From an uncultured Bacteroidales bacterium (lineage in GTDB: Bacteria; Bacteroidota; Bacteroidia; Bacteroidales; P3): a DNA stretch of 6,470 bases. The notes under the pieces were generated by a model. The model was not told where the DNA came from, did not search any database, and saw nothing but the letters and a program-made list of their open reading frames with translations. The stretch covers positions 1 to 6,470 of the forward strand of contig CAMWQD010000070.1 of assembly GCA_947176325.1 (NCBI GenBank). Direction: 5' to 3'. Both the position numbers and the translations under genes were made by a program. The stretch's first letter is position 1; every line of letters starts with the position of its first letter. Below are positions 1 through 6,470 of this stretch, piece after piece.

Positions 1-420
1 GGCGAAACTTCCGGCACGGTCTTTTCCAAAAGAATGATTGAAGCCCACCACGGCATTGCGAACACCTATCGTGCCTACAAGTATGTCGCGGACAAAGACA
101 TCGTAGGGCATATCGGCAAAACTCTTGTCGAATTTCAGAAACAGCACGTTCTGCAAACCGGCTTTCGCCAAAAGACGGATTTTCTCGTCTTGGGTGGTGA
201 GCAGGCGGAGCCGCTCGGCATAGGCGTCTTCCGAGTGCAGCACCTGGCGGGGGTGCGGGGAAAAAGTCACCAAAAGACTCTCGCCGCCCAAAGCCTTGGC
301 CTCCCCGTCGAGATGTGCCAGAAGCGCTTTATGCGCCAGATGCACGCCGTCGAAAGAACCCACCGTCAACACGGGGTTCTTGACAGGTCTGTAATTCTCT
401 ATGCCTTGTATGATATTCAT
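1..420 (-). CDS. ribF: RibF, bifunctional riboflavin kinase/FAD synthetase (5' part only)
   Basis: RibF phosphorylates riboflavin to FMN and adenylates FMN to FAD in the cytoplasm. Only the first 140 codons are in the window; the frame is open through position 1, so the rest of the adenylyltransferase domain and the whole C-terminal kinase domain lie outside. The visible part matches the FAD-synthetase nucleotidyltransferase domain: VGSFDGVHLAH at residues 20-30 (the GxFDGxHxGH nucleotide-binding motif), TFSPHP at 52-57, LTTQDEKIRLL at 74-84, and VVGFNHSFGKDRAG at 124-137 (the family's VGxDxxFGxxRxG block). One oddity is Ala29 where the HxGH motif normally has Gly; both His (27 and 30) are kept. 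The ATG at 420 follows the barrel gene's stop by 4 bases and gives a normal-length N-terminus, but no Shine-Dalgarno is visible. It is probably the last visible gene of the operon, translated by coupling or readthrough. Identity is secure; activity cannot be judged from a fragment. Confidence 0.94.
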   Translation of the reverse strand, partial: MNIIQGIENYRPVKNPVLTVGSFDGVHLAHKALLAHLDGEAKALGGESLLVTFSPHPRQVLHSEDAYAERLRLLTTQDEKIRLLAKAGLQNVLFLKFDKSFADMPYDVFVRDILVGTIGVRNAVVGFNHSFGKDRAGSFA

Positions 421-424
421 CGTT

Positions 425-2284
425 CTAAAAATCCACCGTGATACCGGCCATGAAACTGAAGCGGTAGGCTTGATAGTCGTTCCACAAATAGTAGCGTTGG
501 CCGATAATGTTGTTCAAATTCAGGAAAGCCGTCATGCGCTTGATGAACCGATATTCCGCGCCGAGACTCCAATCATACACGCCCTTGCGGTTCAGCCACA
601 CTTCGTTGCCCCTTCTGTCCAAGGCCTTCATGCCTGTGGAAATCATCAGATTGGTATAGAGCGAAAGCCTGTTTCCCGCCATATTATACTTGAAGGCGAT
701 ATTGGCCTTGAAGGCGGGCGCGTAGTAGAGCGTCTTCTCGTAGTAGTTGTAGGTGGCGTCCACATGCGCCAAAATGCGCTCGTCCCAACGGAAATTGAGG
801 TCGCCACGTGCTTTCAGATTGAAAATATCGCCCGAATACAGAGGCACGAAATCGTTGTATCCATAGTAGTTGGCGTGCATACCAAAATCGTAGCGGTAGT
901 AGTCGAAGGAAAGCATATCCTCCATGAAGTGCGCCGAGGCTTCGATGCGGAAGTCGATATGGCGCGTGAAATTTCCCGTCAGGCCCACGTAGGCGTTGAA
1001 TTTATCGCGCGTGAAGCCCAAATCCGTAAACCGAAGCGGGTGCAGGTAGGGATTGACCGAGGAGATATAATCCACCGTGTTGCGGCGCACTCCGCCGTCG
1101 GTTCCCAAATAGAGCGTCAGGATTTTGTCGATGATATGCAGGCGCAAATCTATCACGGGATTGAACTGGAACTTGGTCTGCTTCTCCACGTAGGGCGCCT
1201 TGGAGGCATTGTTGCCAAACACATGGAACATCAAGGCCGCGTTCAATTCCAAGAATTCATAGGTATAGCGCAAGTTGGGGCCGAATTCCACGTGATAGGC
1301 GTTGTGCAGTTCATTGCCGCGGTAATAAACCTGCTCGATGCCTTCCGCCCCCTCTTCATACAACCAACCGCCGTCCCCGATACCGTCGCGGAAAGTATTG
1401 TCCTCGAAACGGAATTGCGCACCCAACGCCAAAGCGTCCAAACCCTTGCGCGTATCCATAATCTGCCGCGAAACGTTGCCGCCGGCAATCACGGTGTTTT
1501 CGGAGGAATTACGATGCCAATTGTTCGTATTGAGGTTATAATCCACATACGCATCGAAACGCACATCATCTTCCTTGCGGGCGTTGTCCTTGAAGGTAAT
1601 CACACCGCGCGCATTCTGATACCAGCGTTTCGGCTGGTCTGCAAAGTCCAAGAACTCATCGTCGGAAAGAACGGCATCGATATTTTCCGAGTTGTTCACC
1701 CCATAGCAGTTCACCATATTCTGCTTATACATCAAGTCCATGTTCACCAAGAACTTATCGGTCATGATGCCCCCCTTCACATGGGCCTCGGTATAGGAGT
1801 TATTCGCTTTGAAACGGTCGTAGTCCTTTATGTTTCCGAAGACGGAATGATGACGGAGGAACGCGGCGAACTCGTATTTGCGGTTGCGCCCGATGCCGAA
1901 ATTCAACTCTGCCAAAGGAGAAAACGTCTTATACGAATTCCAGCCCACGCCCAGACGGATGCTGTTGTTCCAAAGCTTGGCGATGGGTTCGCCCAGCATT
2001 TTGGCGGCCTTGATGTTCTCCACCGGATAGGAAACCGAATAGGGACGGGAGTTTATCTGATAATCCACCAAGGCAGACTGCACCGTCGTGTCCGAAAACG
2101 AGGGACGGAACACGGGTTTGTTCACGGTTCCCAAATTGGGCTGATAGGGTGCCGTAACCAACACTTTCTCGTTGTAGGCTTTCTTATCCTTTGCCGTCTG
2201 CACACCGTCCGACTGCGCCTGCAACTGCGGGATTGCACCGAGCCCCGCAAGAATCACGCATGCTAAACTTCTATATATCTTCAT
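425..2284 (-). CDS. TonB-receptor-like outer-membrane beta-barrel protein, function unknown
   Basis: This 619-residue exported protein is predicted to sit in the outer membrane. Residues 1-23 form a Sec signal peptide (Lys2/Arg5, a hydrophobic core at about 7-18, likely cleavage LQA|Q after Ala23). Cys9 lies inside the core and does not make a lipobox. A segment at 40-48 (KVLVTAPYQ) faintly resembles the start of a TonB-dependent receptor. Residues 92-107 (KAAKMLGEPIAKLWNN) precede the first strands. From about 108 onward the chain alternates hydrophobic and polar residues, rich in Tyr, Phe and Asn, as in a beta-barrel. The end is typical of TonB-receptor barrels in this phylum: NLNNIIGQRYYLWNDY at 589-604, then FMAGITVDF ending in the C-terminal Phe619 expected of a BamA-assembled barrel. 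I see no ordinary plug domain, and the chain is short for a complete SusC-type receptor (about 1000 residues). It starts 24 bases after the TPR gene, so the two products probably work together. Barrel fold is well supported; substrate is unknown. Confidence 0.87.
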   Translation of the reverse strand: MKIYRSLACVILAGLGAIPQLQAQSDGVQTAKDKKAYNEKVLVTAPYQPNLGTVNKPVFRPSFSDTTVQSALVDYQINSRPYSVSYPVENIKAAKMLGEPIAKLWNNSIRLGVGWNSYKTFSPLAELNFGIGRNRKYEFAAFLRHHSVFGNIKDYDRFKANNSYTEAHVKGGIMTDKFLVNMDLMYKQNMVNCYGVNNSENIDAVLSDDEFLDFADQPKRWYQNARGVITFKDNARKEDDVRFDAYVDYNLNTNNWHRNSSENTVIAGGNVSRQIMDTRKGLDALALGAQFRFEDNTFRDGIGDGGWLYEEGAEGIEQVYYRGNELHNAYHVEFGPNLRYTYEFLELNAALMFHVFGNNASKAPYVEKQTKFQFNPVIDLRLHIIDKILTLYLGTDGGVRRNTVDYISSVNPYLHPLRFTDLGFTRDKFNAYVGLTGNFTRHIDFRIEASAHFMEDMLSFDYYRYDFGMHANYYGYNDFVPLYSGDIFNLKARGDLNFRWDERILAHVDATYNYYEKTLYYAPAFKANIAFKYNMAGNRLSLYTNLMISTGMKALDRRGNEVWLNRKGVYDWSLGAEYRFIKRMTAFLNLNNIIGQRYYLWNDYQAYRFSFMAGITVDF

Positions 2285-2308
2285 CTGTACGGATTATCTT
2301 TTGTCGTT
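2285..2308 (-). other. 24-base gap between the TPR and barrel genes
   Basis: This is the longest gap between two genes in the window. It is A-rich on the coding strand (ACAAAAGATAAT) and has no AGGAGG-like sequence, no hairpin and no TAnnTTTG-type Bacteroidota -7 box that I can see. An AT-rich leader without a Shine-Dalgarno is usual in this phylum. The gap therefore serves most simply as the translation-initiation region of the barrel gene within a shared transcript. Confidence 0.5.
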
Positions 2309-5300
2309 TTACATGGTGGGAAGCACAAGTTCGCCTTGATCGGAATAGCGTTCCTCGCGCAATTCCTCTTCCTCCCGCAATTCTTCGTTTTCTTTCTGAC
2401 TTATCATCTCCAGCTTGGAGAGGGCGATTTGACGCAAGTCCTCGCCTTGATAATTGTCGGCTATGCTCTGCAAGGTCTGCTTGGCTTGGAGCACATTGCC
2501 CCGCTGGTAATAAATATCGGCCCACAGCAGATACACTTTCGCCAAGTAGTAGTCGGTGAGCGAACCGCTGTTGAGATATTCGTAAATGAGGCGTTCCGCT
2601 TCATCGTAGAAGCCGCCCCGATAGCGCTGTTCCAAAATGGCATAGCAGGCCTCGGACGCATAGTCGGGATTCTTCGACTTGGCCAAGATTTCGTATTGCT
2701 GCATGGAAAGCTCCTTTTCGCCGACCGCCGGCGCCGCCTGCGCAATGAAATAACGGGCTTCGTCGCTTTCCACCTCGCTCACACCCTCCGTCCGCAACAC
2801 ATCCAAGGCGGCCGCAATCAACTCTTTGCTCTTGCCGAGAGCCCTGTAACAACGCATCTTCCCTATCTTGGCCGTGAGCATATCGGCATCGGTGGAAGCC
2901 AAGGCCTCCAAGCGGGTGTAATAGCCCAAGGCCGGCTTGTAGTCTTTCTCCGCATAATATATGTCGGCCAGTTTCCGCGCGGAAGGCCCGGCCTGTTCTA
3001 TCTTCAACTGCGAGAGTTGGGCAAGCGCCCGTTTCAGGTTCTCCCTGTCGCCCGTCTTTTCGGCACATTCGGCCACACTCAGCCATGCGTCCACCATAAA
3101 GATGCCTTCGGGATAGGCGTCTAAATATTTTTTAAAGCCGCTCAACGCCTGCGCGCAATCGCCGTCCAAAAAGAAATTCTCGGCGGCGAGATAGGTGAGC
3201 GAATCCTGCTCGCTTTCCTCTATCTTGACGTGCGGAAGTTGTTTCACATACGCAAAATAGCGGTCTATCTGATTCATGCTCATATAGATGTTGCGGATGC
3301 TGGCCAAGGCCTGCCGCCCTTCTTCCGTGGAAGGACTTGCCTGTGCCACGGCCTTGAAACAGTTGAGCGCCTCGTTGTTGTTGCCTTGATTGAAATAAAT
3401 CAAGCCCATGCGGGTCTGCGCCAACAGCGCGGCGGGCGAGCCGGGCTGCAAATCGCGCAGTTTCCGATAGTATTGCAAGGCCTTTTCGCTGTCTTCCATG
3501 GTGAGGTAGGTGCCGGCCAGTTCCTGCCAAATCTTGCCTCTGTAGTTGGATTGCGGAAAGTTCCGCTCCAAGCCCAACAGGGTTTCGGCTTTCTTCGCAT
3601 ACTGCCCCATGGCGCCGTAGCACAAAGCGGTCTGCAACAGAGGATAGTCCTGCGGGGCATACCCTTTTTCCACCGCCGTGCGATACGAATCCACCGCCGG
3701 CCCGTATTCCTCCTGCATATAGAGACAATCGCCCTGACGCACGTAGGCGTCGGCCACCCAGCCCGGCTCGCCCGCAACCCTCTCGGCCGGCAAAGCCAAA
3801 AACTCCTTCCAATAGCGCAAGGCCAACGGATAGTTCACCATTTCCATAGCCGCATAGCCCATGGAAAACAAAGCATTCGGATATTCGGGAAGCGTTTTGG
3901 AAATTGAAGCCGACAGGAATTTCTGATAGAATCCCGCCGCCTTTTCGTATTGACCGCCCGCATAACAGCACTCGCCCTGCCAATAGTTCGCACGTGCGGT
4001 AAGCGCATCGTCGCGGTCGGCTTTCGCCGCCTTTCCAAAATAGTCCAAGGCCGTGCCGTAAGCCCTGCGCAAATAGGCCTCCACACCCTTGTTGAACAAC
4101 AAACGCTGTTCGGCACGAAGAATCTTCTCGCTCGGATGCGGAATCTTGGCAATGGAAGCCAAGGCATGGTCGTAGTCTTTGGTGGTCATGTAAAGGTCTA
4201 CCAAATAGCCGTAGACCCGCTGCCGATAGGCCGAATTCGGGTAGCGTTCCAAGAAACCCTCGAACACCGAAATCGAAGACGGATAGGTATTCACACCCAA
4301 ATCATACAGCAACTGCGCATGATAATAAGCGGCATCCTCGGCCATTACCTCGTTGGCATCCTCTATCTTGGAAGCCTGCGCGAAGGCATCCATGGCAAAC
4401 TTCTTCTTGCCTTGTTGCAGATAGCAATAGGCTAAGTGATAGAGCGTAGACTGCTTGAGAACGGGCTCGGGATCCAGAGGCAACACCTTCTGAAAGAACA
4501 CCGCCGCCGAATCGTAGTAGCCTATCTGATAGTAGCAGTAGCCCAAGATATAACAGCCCTCCACATCGGGCAAGGTGGCCGAATTCTTATAAAAGGCGTT
4601 CATGTAGGGAATGGCGCGCCGGTAGTCGCCCTGCATATAGTAGGCCTCGCCCAGCAGACGGCCTATCTCGGCCTTGCGCTTCTCGCTGGCCGTCTCCATT
4701 AATGCGGGGCCGTCCTCCAACACCTTTTCGTTCTCGCCCAACATATGCCGGCATTGCAGCATATAGAGCGGAACAATGGAGGAAAGGGAGGGATCGTCCT
4801 CGATTTTCTCAAAATTATCCAAGGCGGTCTGATAGTAGCCTTGCGAATAGAGAATGTAGGCGTAGTAGTAGGTGGCGAACACCGTATAGCGGGTATTCTG
4901 ATCGATGAGACGCGAGAAATACAGCTTGGCGTCGTCGTATTGCCTCGTCATGAAAGCCGCATAACCCGTGCGGAAATAGTAACGGCTCCGTTCCTCGTTC
5001 CGCGTGTCGAGTTCGTCGGGGTCTACCTTCTGATAGTAGTCGTAGGCAGCGCGGTAGCGTGCATAGTTGTATTCGAAATCCGCCAACTGCATATAGGCCT
5101 CGTTCACCCGGTTGCTCTCGGGATAGGTTTGCACAAAGTCGCGCAGGGCCGAGGCTCCGTTCTTGTGATAGAGCAACACATCGCACATCGCCTTGTAGTA
5201 CATGCATTCCTCACGCATATAGGCATCGTCCTCGTCCAAACCCGCCAAACGACGCTCGGTCTGCCCGAAAGCGCGTTTGGCCGCCGAATACTTGCCGTTC

Positions 5301-5440
5301 TGATAGAGCGTCACGCCCATTCGGAACTCACGCCCGGGCTGGTCGTACACCGCTGTATTCTGCGCATCGAGTCTGCCCGCCGCCCCCGCCCAAAGGCCGA
5401 GCGACAAACAGAACACGCGCAGGAGATTTTTCTTTTTCAT
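2309..5440 (-). CDS. Exported tetratricopeptide-repeat protein, about 1040 residues, function unknown
   Basis: Residues 1-26 form a Sec signal peptide (MKKK, hydrophobic core about 5-21, likely cleavage LDA|Q after Ala26). No lipobox Cys follows, so the mature protein should be soluble in the periplasm. Nearly all of the rest is TPR-type helical repeat. By eye at least fifteen units fall near residues 39-62, 154-180, 190-215, 262-285, 294-324, 333-357, 447-472, 485-509, 525-548, 565-590, 602-627, 637-662, 675-700, 748-775, 821-845 and 963-995. The unit at 294-324 fits the consensus well (Leu299, Gly300, Tyr303, Ala312, Phe316, Pro324). A less repeat-like block carrying EQDSLTYLAAE at 744-754 separates the last few units and looks like a family signature. 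Residues 1017-1031 are a highly charged tail made by a tandem duplication. TPR solenoids bind other proteins, so this is probably a scaffold or assembly factor for the neighbouring barrel. The ATG at 5440 lies 6 bases after the def stop, with a purine run (AAGAGAG) across the junction. No catalytic motif is visible. Confidence 0.9.
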   Translation of the reverse strand: MKKKNLLRVFCLSLGLWAGAAGRLDAQNTAVYDQPGREFRMGVTLYQNGKYSAAKRAFGQTERRLAGLDEDDAYMREECMYYKAMCDVLLYHKNGASALRDFVQTYPESNRVNEAYMQLADFEYNYARYRAAYDYYQKVDPDELDTRNEERSRYYFRTGYAAFMTRQYDDAKLYFSRLIDQNTRYTVFATYYYAYILYSQGYYQTALDNFEKIEDDPSLSSIVPLYMLQCRHMLGENEKVLEDGPALMETASEKRKAEIGRLLGEAYYMQGDYRRAIPYMNAFYKNSATLPDVEGCYILGYCYYQIGYYDSAAVFFQKVLPLDPEPVLKQSTLYHLAYCYLQQGKKKFAMDAFAQASKIEDANEVMAEDAAYYHAQLLYDLGVNTYPSSISVFEGFLERYPNSAYRQRVYGYLVDLYMTTKDYDHALASIAKIPHPSEKILRAEQRLLFNKGVEAYLRRAYGTALDYFGKAAKADRDDALTARANYWQGECCYAGGQYEKAAGFYQKFLSASISKTLPEYPNALFSMGYAAMEMVNYPLALRYWKEFLALPAERVAGEPGWVADAYVRQGDCLYMQEEYGPAVDSYRTAVEKGYAPQDYPLLQTALCYGAMGQYAKKAETLLGLERNFPQSNYRGKIWQELAGTYLTMEDSEKALQYYRKLRDLQPGSPAALLAQTRMGLIYFNQGNNNEALNCFKAVAQASPSTEEGRQALASIRNIYMSMNQIDRYFAYVKQLPHVKIEESEQDSLTYLAAENFFLDGDCAQALSGFKKYLDAYPEGIFMVDAWLSVAECAEKTGDRENLKRALAQLSQLKIEQAGPSARKLADIYYAEKDYKPALGYYTRLEALASTDADMLTAKIGKMRCYRALGKSKELIAAALDVLRTEGVSEVESDEARYFIAQAAPAVGEKELSMQQYEILAKSKNPDYASEACYAILEQRYRGGFYDEAERLIYEYLNSGSLTDYYLAKVYLLWADIYYQRGNVLQAKQTLQSIADNYQGEDLRQIALSKLEMISQKENEELREEEELREERYSDQGELVLPTM
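2351..2386 (-). repeat. Two tandem 18-bp copies inside the TPR gene
   Basis: Positions 2351-2368 and 2369-2386 match at 16 of 18 bases and are in frame. Each encodes EELREE, giving residues 1019-1030 of the TPR protein. The two differences (at unit positions 7 and 16) fall at third codon positions, so the peptides are identical. The repeat lies 14 codons before the stop and lengthens a Glu/Arg-rich, probably helical tail. It looks like a recent slippage duplication and could vary in copy number between strains. Confidence 0.85.
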
Positions 5441-5446
5441 ACTCTC

Positions 5447-6013
5447 TTACCTGTGTTTGAGATTGGGGAAACGCATCTTGTAGTCCACACTCACCGCCCC
5501 TTTGGTGATATTGTCCAATTTTCTGCGAAGAAAAGACTTGCGCAGCGAGCTGAGATGATCCACAAAGGTCTTTCCGTTCAGATGATCGCATTCGTGTTGC
5601 AGAATGCGGGCCACATAGCCGTCGTACACCTCGTCGTGCGGCGTGCCGTCTATATCCTGATAGCGGATATGCACCGTCTCGGGGCGCATCACGTCTTCGT
5701 GCAGGCCGGGAAAGCTCAGGCAGCCTTCTTCAAACGCCCACTCCTCGCCTTCCGTCGCGTAGATTTCGGGATTCATCAGAGCCTTCCTGAAGTCGGCGCA
5801 CTTGGGCTCCTCCTCGGCAAACGGCGTGGCATCCACCACTATCAACTTAATGGAGAGGCCGATTTGCGGAGCGGCAAGCCCCACTCCGTTGGCGTGCTCC
5901 ATGGTTTCGAACATATCCTCCACAAGTTGCTTGAGGTCGGGATAATCGGGACCTATCGTTTCGGTTTGACGGCGAAGCACGGTATCGCCGTAGGCTACAA
6001 TGGGTCGAATCAT
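5447..6013 (-). CDS. def: Peptide deformylase
   Basis: Def is a metalloenzyme that removes the formyl group from the N-terminal Met of newly made proteins at the ribosome, before methionine aminopeptidase acts. The protein has 188 residues, normal for the family. All three signature motifs are present: GVGLAAPQ at 43-50 (motif 1, with the active-site Gln50), EGCLS at 96-100 (motif 2, metal ligand Cys98), and QHECDHLNG at 139-147 (motif 3, metal ligands His140 and His144, catalytic Glu141). A segment at about 62-80 between motifs 1 and 2 (containing PFAEEEPKCADF) is longer than in the E. coli enzyme. The start ATG at 6013 overlaps the ruvX stop (ATGA), which supports this start and suggests translational coupling. 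The TPR gene follows 6 bases after the stop. The enzyme appears complete and active. Confidence 0.98.
   Translation of the reverse strand: MIRPIVAYGDTVLRRQTETIGPDYPDLKQLVEDMFETMEHANGVGLAAPQIGLSIKLIVVDATPFAEEEPKCADFRKALMNPEIYATEGEEWAFEEGCLSFPGLHEDVMRPETVHIRYQDIDGTPHDEVYDGYVARILQHECDHLNGKTFVDHLSSLRKSFLRRKLDNITKGAVSVDYKMRFPNLKHR
6010..6013 (-). promoter_or_regulatory. ATGA stop/start overlap of ruvX and def
   Basis: On the minus strand the four bases ATGA hold both the start codon of def (6013-6011) and the TGA stop of ruvX (6012-6010). This arrangement normally allows a terminating ribosome to restart on the next gene. The bases upstream are A-rich with no Shine-Dalgarno, so coupling is a reasonable explanation of how def is translated. 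Confidence 0.8.
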
Positions 6014-6441
6014 ATTCTGAATTTTTCGTTATCCAACATCTGCATATAGGTCTGCAAAATCAACACCGCACTCATGCTGTCCACCAAGGCCTTGTCCTGA
6101 CGCTGTTTCTTGCGCAGCCCCATGTCGAGCATGCTCTGATGCGCGATTTTGGAGGTAAACCTCTCGTCCACCCGCACCAAGGGCATATCCGGGTAGGCCT
6201 TGCGGAAACGGTTGACGAAGGGGGTGATGAAGCGTTCACTCTCCGAGGGGGTGTTGTCCATTTGCCGGGGCTCGCCCACCACCACGCAATCCACGTCTTC
6301 CTTGGCGAAATAGTCCTTCAGATAATCCCACAGCTCCGCCGCCGGCACCGTCGCCAATGCCGTGGCGATAATGCGCAGAGGGTCTGTAACGGCCACCCCG
6401 CAACGCTTCCGCCCATAGTCTATCGCCAAAATTCTCGCCAT
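6010..6441 (-). CDS. ruvX: RuvX/YqgF, RNase H-fold nuclease family (putative Holliday junction resolvase)
   Basis: This cytoplasmic protein of 143 residues has the normal length of the YqgF family, which is related in fold to RuvC and RNase H. In E. coli the family member is linked to 16S rRNA 5'-end maturation; other members have been studied as Holliday junction resolvases, so the in vivo role is debated. Conserved blocks are all present: ILAIDYGRKRCGVAVTD at 4-20 with acidic Asp8, VVVGEPRQMDNTPSE at 53-67, VDERFTS at 91-97 with Glu93, and VDSMSAVLIL at 120-129 with Asp121. These give the expected acidic metal-binding set. The ATG at 6441 places MARILAIDYG at the N-terminus as in relatives. 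The frame stays open upstream to the window edge but with no other ATG, so this start is preferred. A purine-rich stretch just upstream (AGAAAGCGAA) may aid initiation. Confidence 0.96.
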   Translation of the reverse strand: MARILAIDYGRKRCGVAVTDPLRIIATALATVPAAELWDYLKDYFAKEDVDCVVVGEPRQMDNTPSESERFITPFVNRFRKAYPDMPLVRVDERFTSKIAHQSMLDMGLRKKQRQDKALVDSMSAVLILQTYMQMLDNEKFRI

Positions 6442-6470
6442 TTCGCTTTCTGTTTCCGCCTTTGTCCCCG
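6442..6470. other. 29-base leader of ruvX at the window edge
   Basis: On the coding strand this stretch is purine-rich (GGCGGAAACAGAAAGCGAA ends just before the ATG). It shows no Bacteroidota-type -7 box (TAnnTTTG) and no identifiable upstream gene end. Either it is the ruvX leader or the operon continues to the right. Confidence 0.4.

Noticed and set aside
34..441. Plus-strand 135-codon reading frame at the left edge
   Set aside because: It is the in-register shadow of ribF, whose minus-strand translation carries clear FAD-synthetase motifs.
401..2266. Plus-strand 621-codon reading frame as a real gene
   Set aside because: It lies codon-for-codon over a convincing barrel gene with a signal peptide and C-terminal Phe. 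Its translation is rich in His, Ile and Val with no recognisable domain, as expected for the complement of a Tyr/Asn/Asp-rich barrel.
2255..2284. Lipoprotein signal at Cys9 of the barrel protein (SLAC)
   Set aside because: Cys9 lies near the start of the hydrophobic core rather than after it, and a standard LQA|Q cleavage site follows at residue 23.
2285..2330. Separate promoter for the barrel gene
   Set aside because: I found no TAnnTTTG -7 element or spaced -33 TTG in the 24-base gap or the end of the TPR gene. Readthrough from upstream is simpler.
2309..5440. TPR protein as the type IX secretion/gliding TPR lipoprotein (SprE/PorW) or as CpoB/YbgF
   Set aside because: The signal peptide has no lipobox Cys, the neighbours are not type IX genes, and the length and absence of an N-terminal coiled coil do not fit CpoB.
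4745..6049. Plus-strand 434-codon reading frame as a real gene
   Set aside because: It runs antisense across the start of the TPR gene, the def/TPR junction and all of def, all three of whose signature motifs are intact on the minus strand. It is a by-product of codon bias.
1..6470. CRISPR array, tRNA/rRNA, insertion sequence, attachment site or terminator hairpin
   Set aside because: Almost every base lies in an intact minus-strand gene. The gaps total fewer than 70 bases, and none contains an obvious inverted repeat, direct-repeat array or RNA-like fold.

Overview
The window is 6.5 kb of ordinary-looking chromosome from a member of the Bacteroidota, most likely Bacteroidales. The grounds are the gene content (a TonB-receptor-like outer-membrane barrel ending in Phe beside a very long exported tetratricopeptide-repeat protein, both of a type typical of that phylum), the absence of good Shine-Dalgarno sequences at most starts, and a base composition near half G+C (two 60-base lines counted by hand gave 47% and 58%). 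Genus cannot be decided from the sequence alone.

All genes lie on the minus strand and read from the right edge to the left: ruvX (6441 to 6010), def (6013 to 5447), a 1043-residue TPR protein (5440 to 2309), a 619-residue outer-membrane beta-barrel protein (2284 to 425), and the first 140 codons of ribF (420 to beyond position 1). The junctions are a 4-base ATGA overlap and gaps of 6, 24 and 4 bases, so the set is almost certainly one operon. Its promoter should lie right of the window and its terminator left of it. The window has no RNA gene, mobile element, CRISPR array or gene-free stretch longer than 29 bases.

Three genes are housekeeping: RuvX (RNase H-fold nuclease family), peptide deformylase (N-terminal formyl removal from new proteins), and RibF (FMN and FAD synthesis). 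The two between them are the uncharacterised part. Both carry Sec signal peptides, one is a periplasmic repeat scaffold and the other an outer-membrane barrel, and they are adjacent and probably co-expressed. A working hypothesis is that they form an envelope complex, with the TPR protein docking on or helping to assemble the barrel. Nothing in the window shows the cargo.

No clear new mobile or defence system was found. The points most worth a second look are the TPR/barrel pair, the barrel's apparent lack of a plug domain, a perfect in-frame 18-bp tandem duplication giving the TPR protein a charged tail, an Ala in the HxGH motif of RibF, and a codon bias that leaves a 621-codon antisense frame open across the barrel gene.
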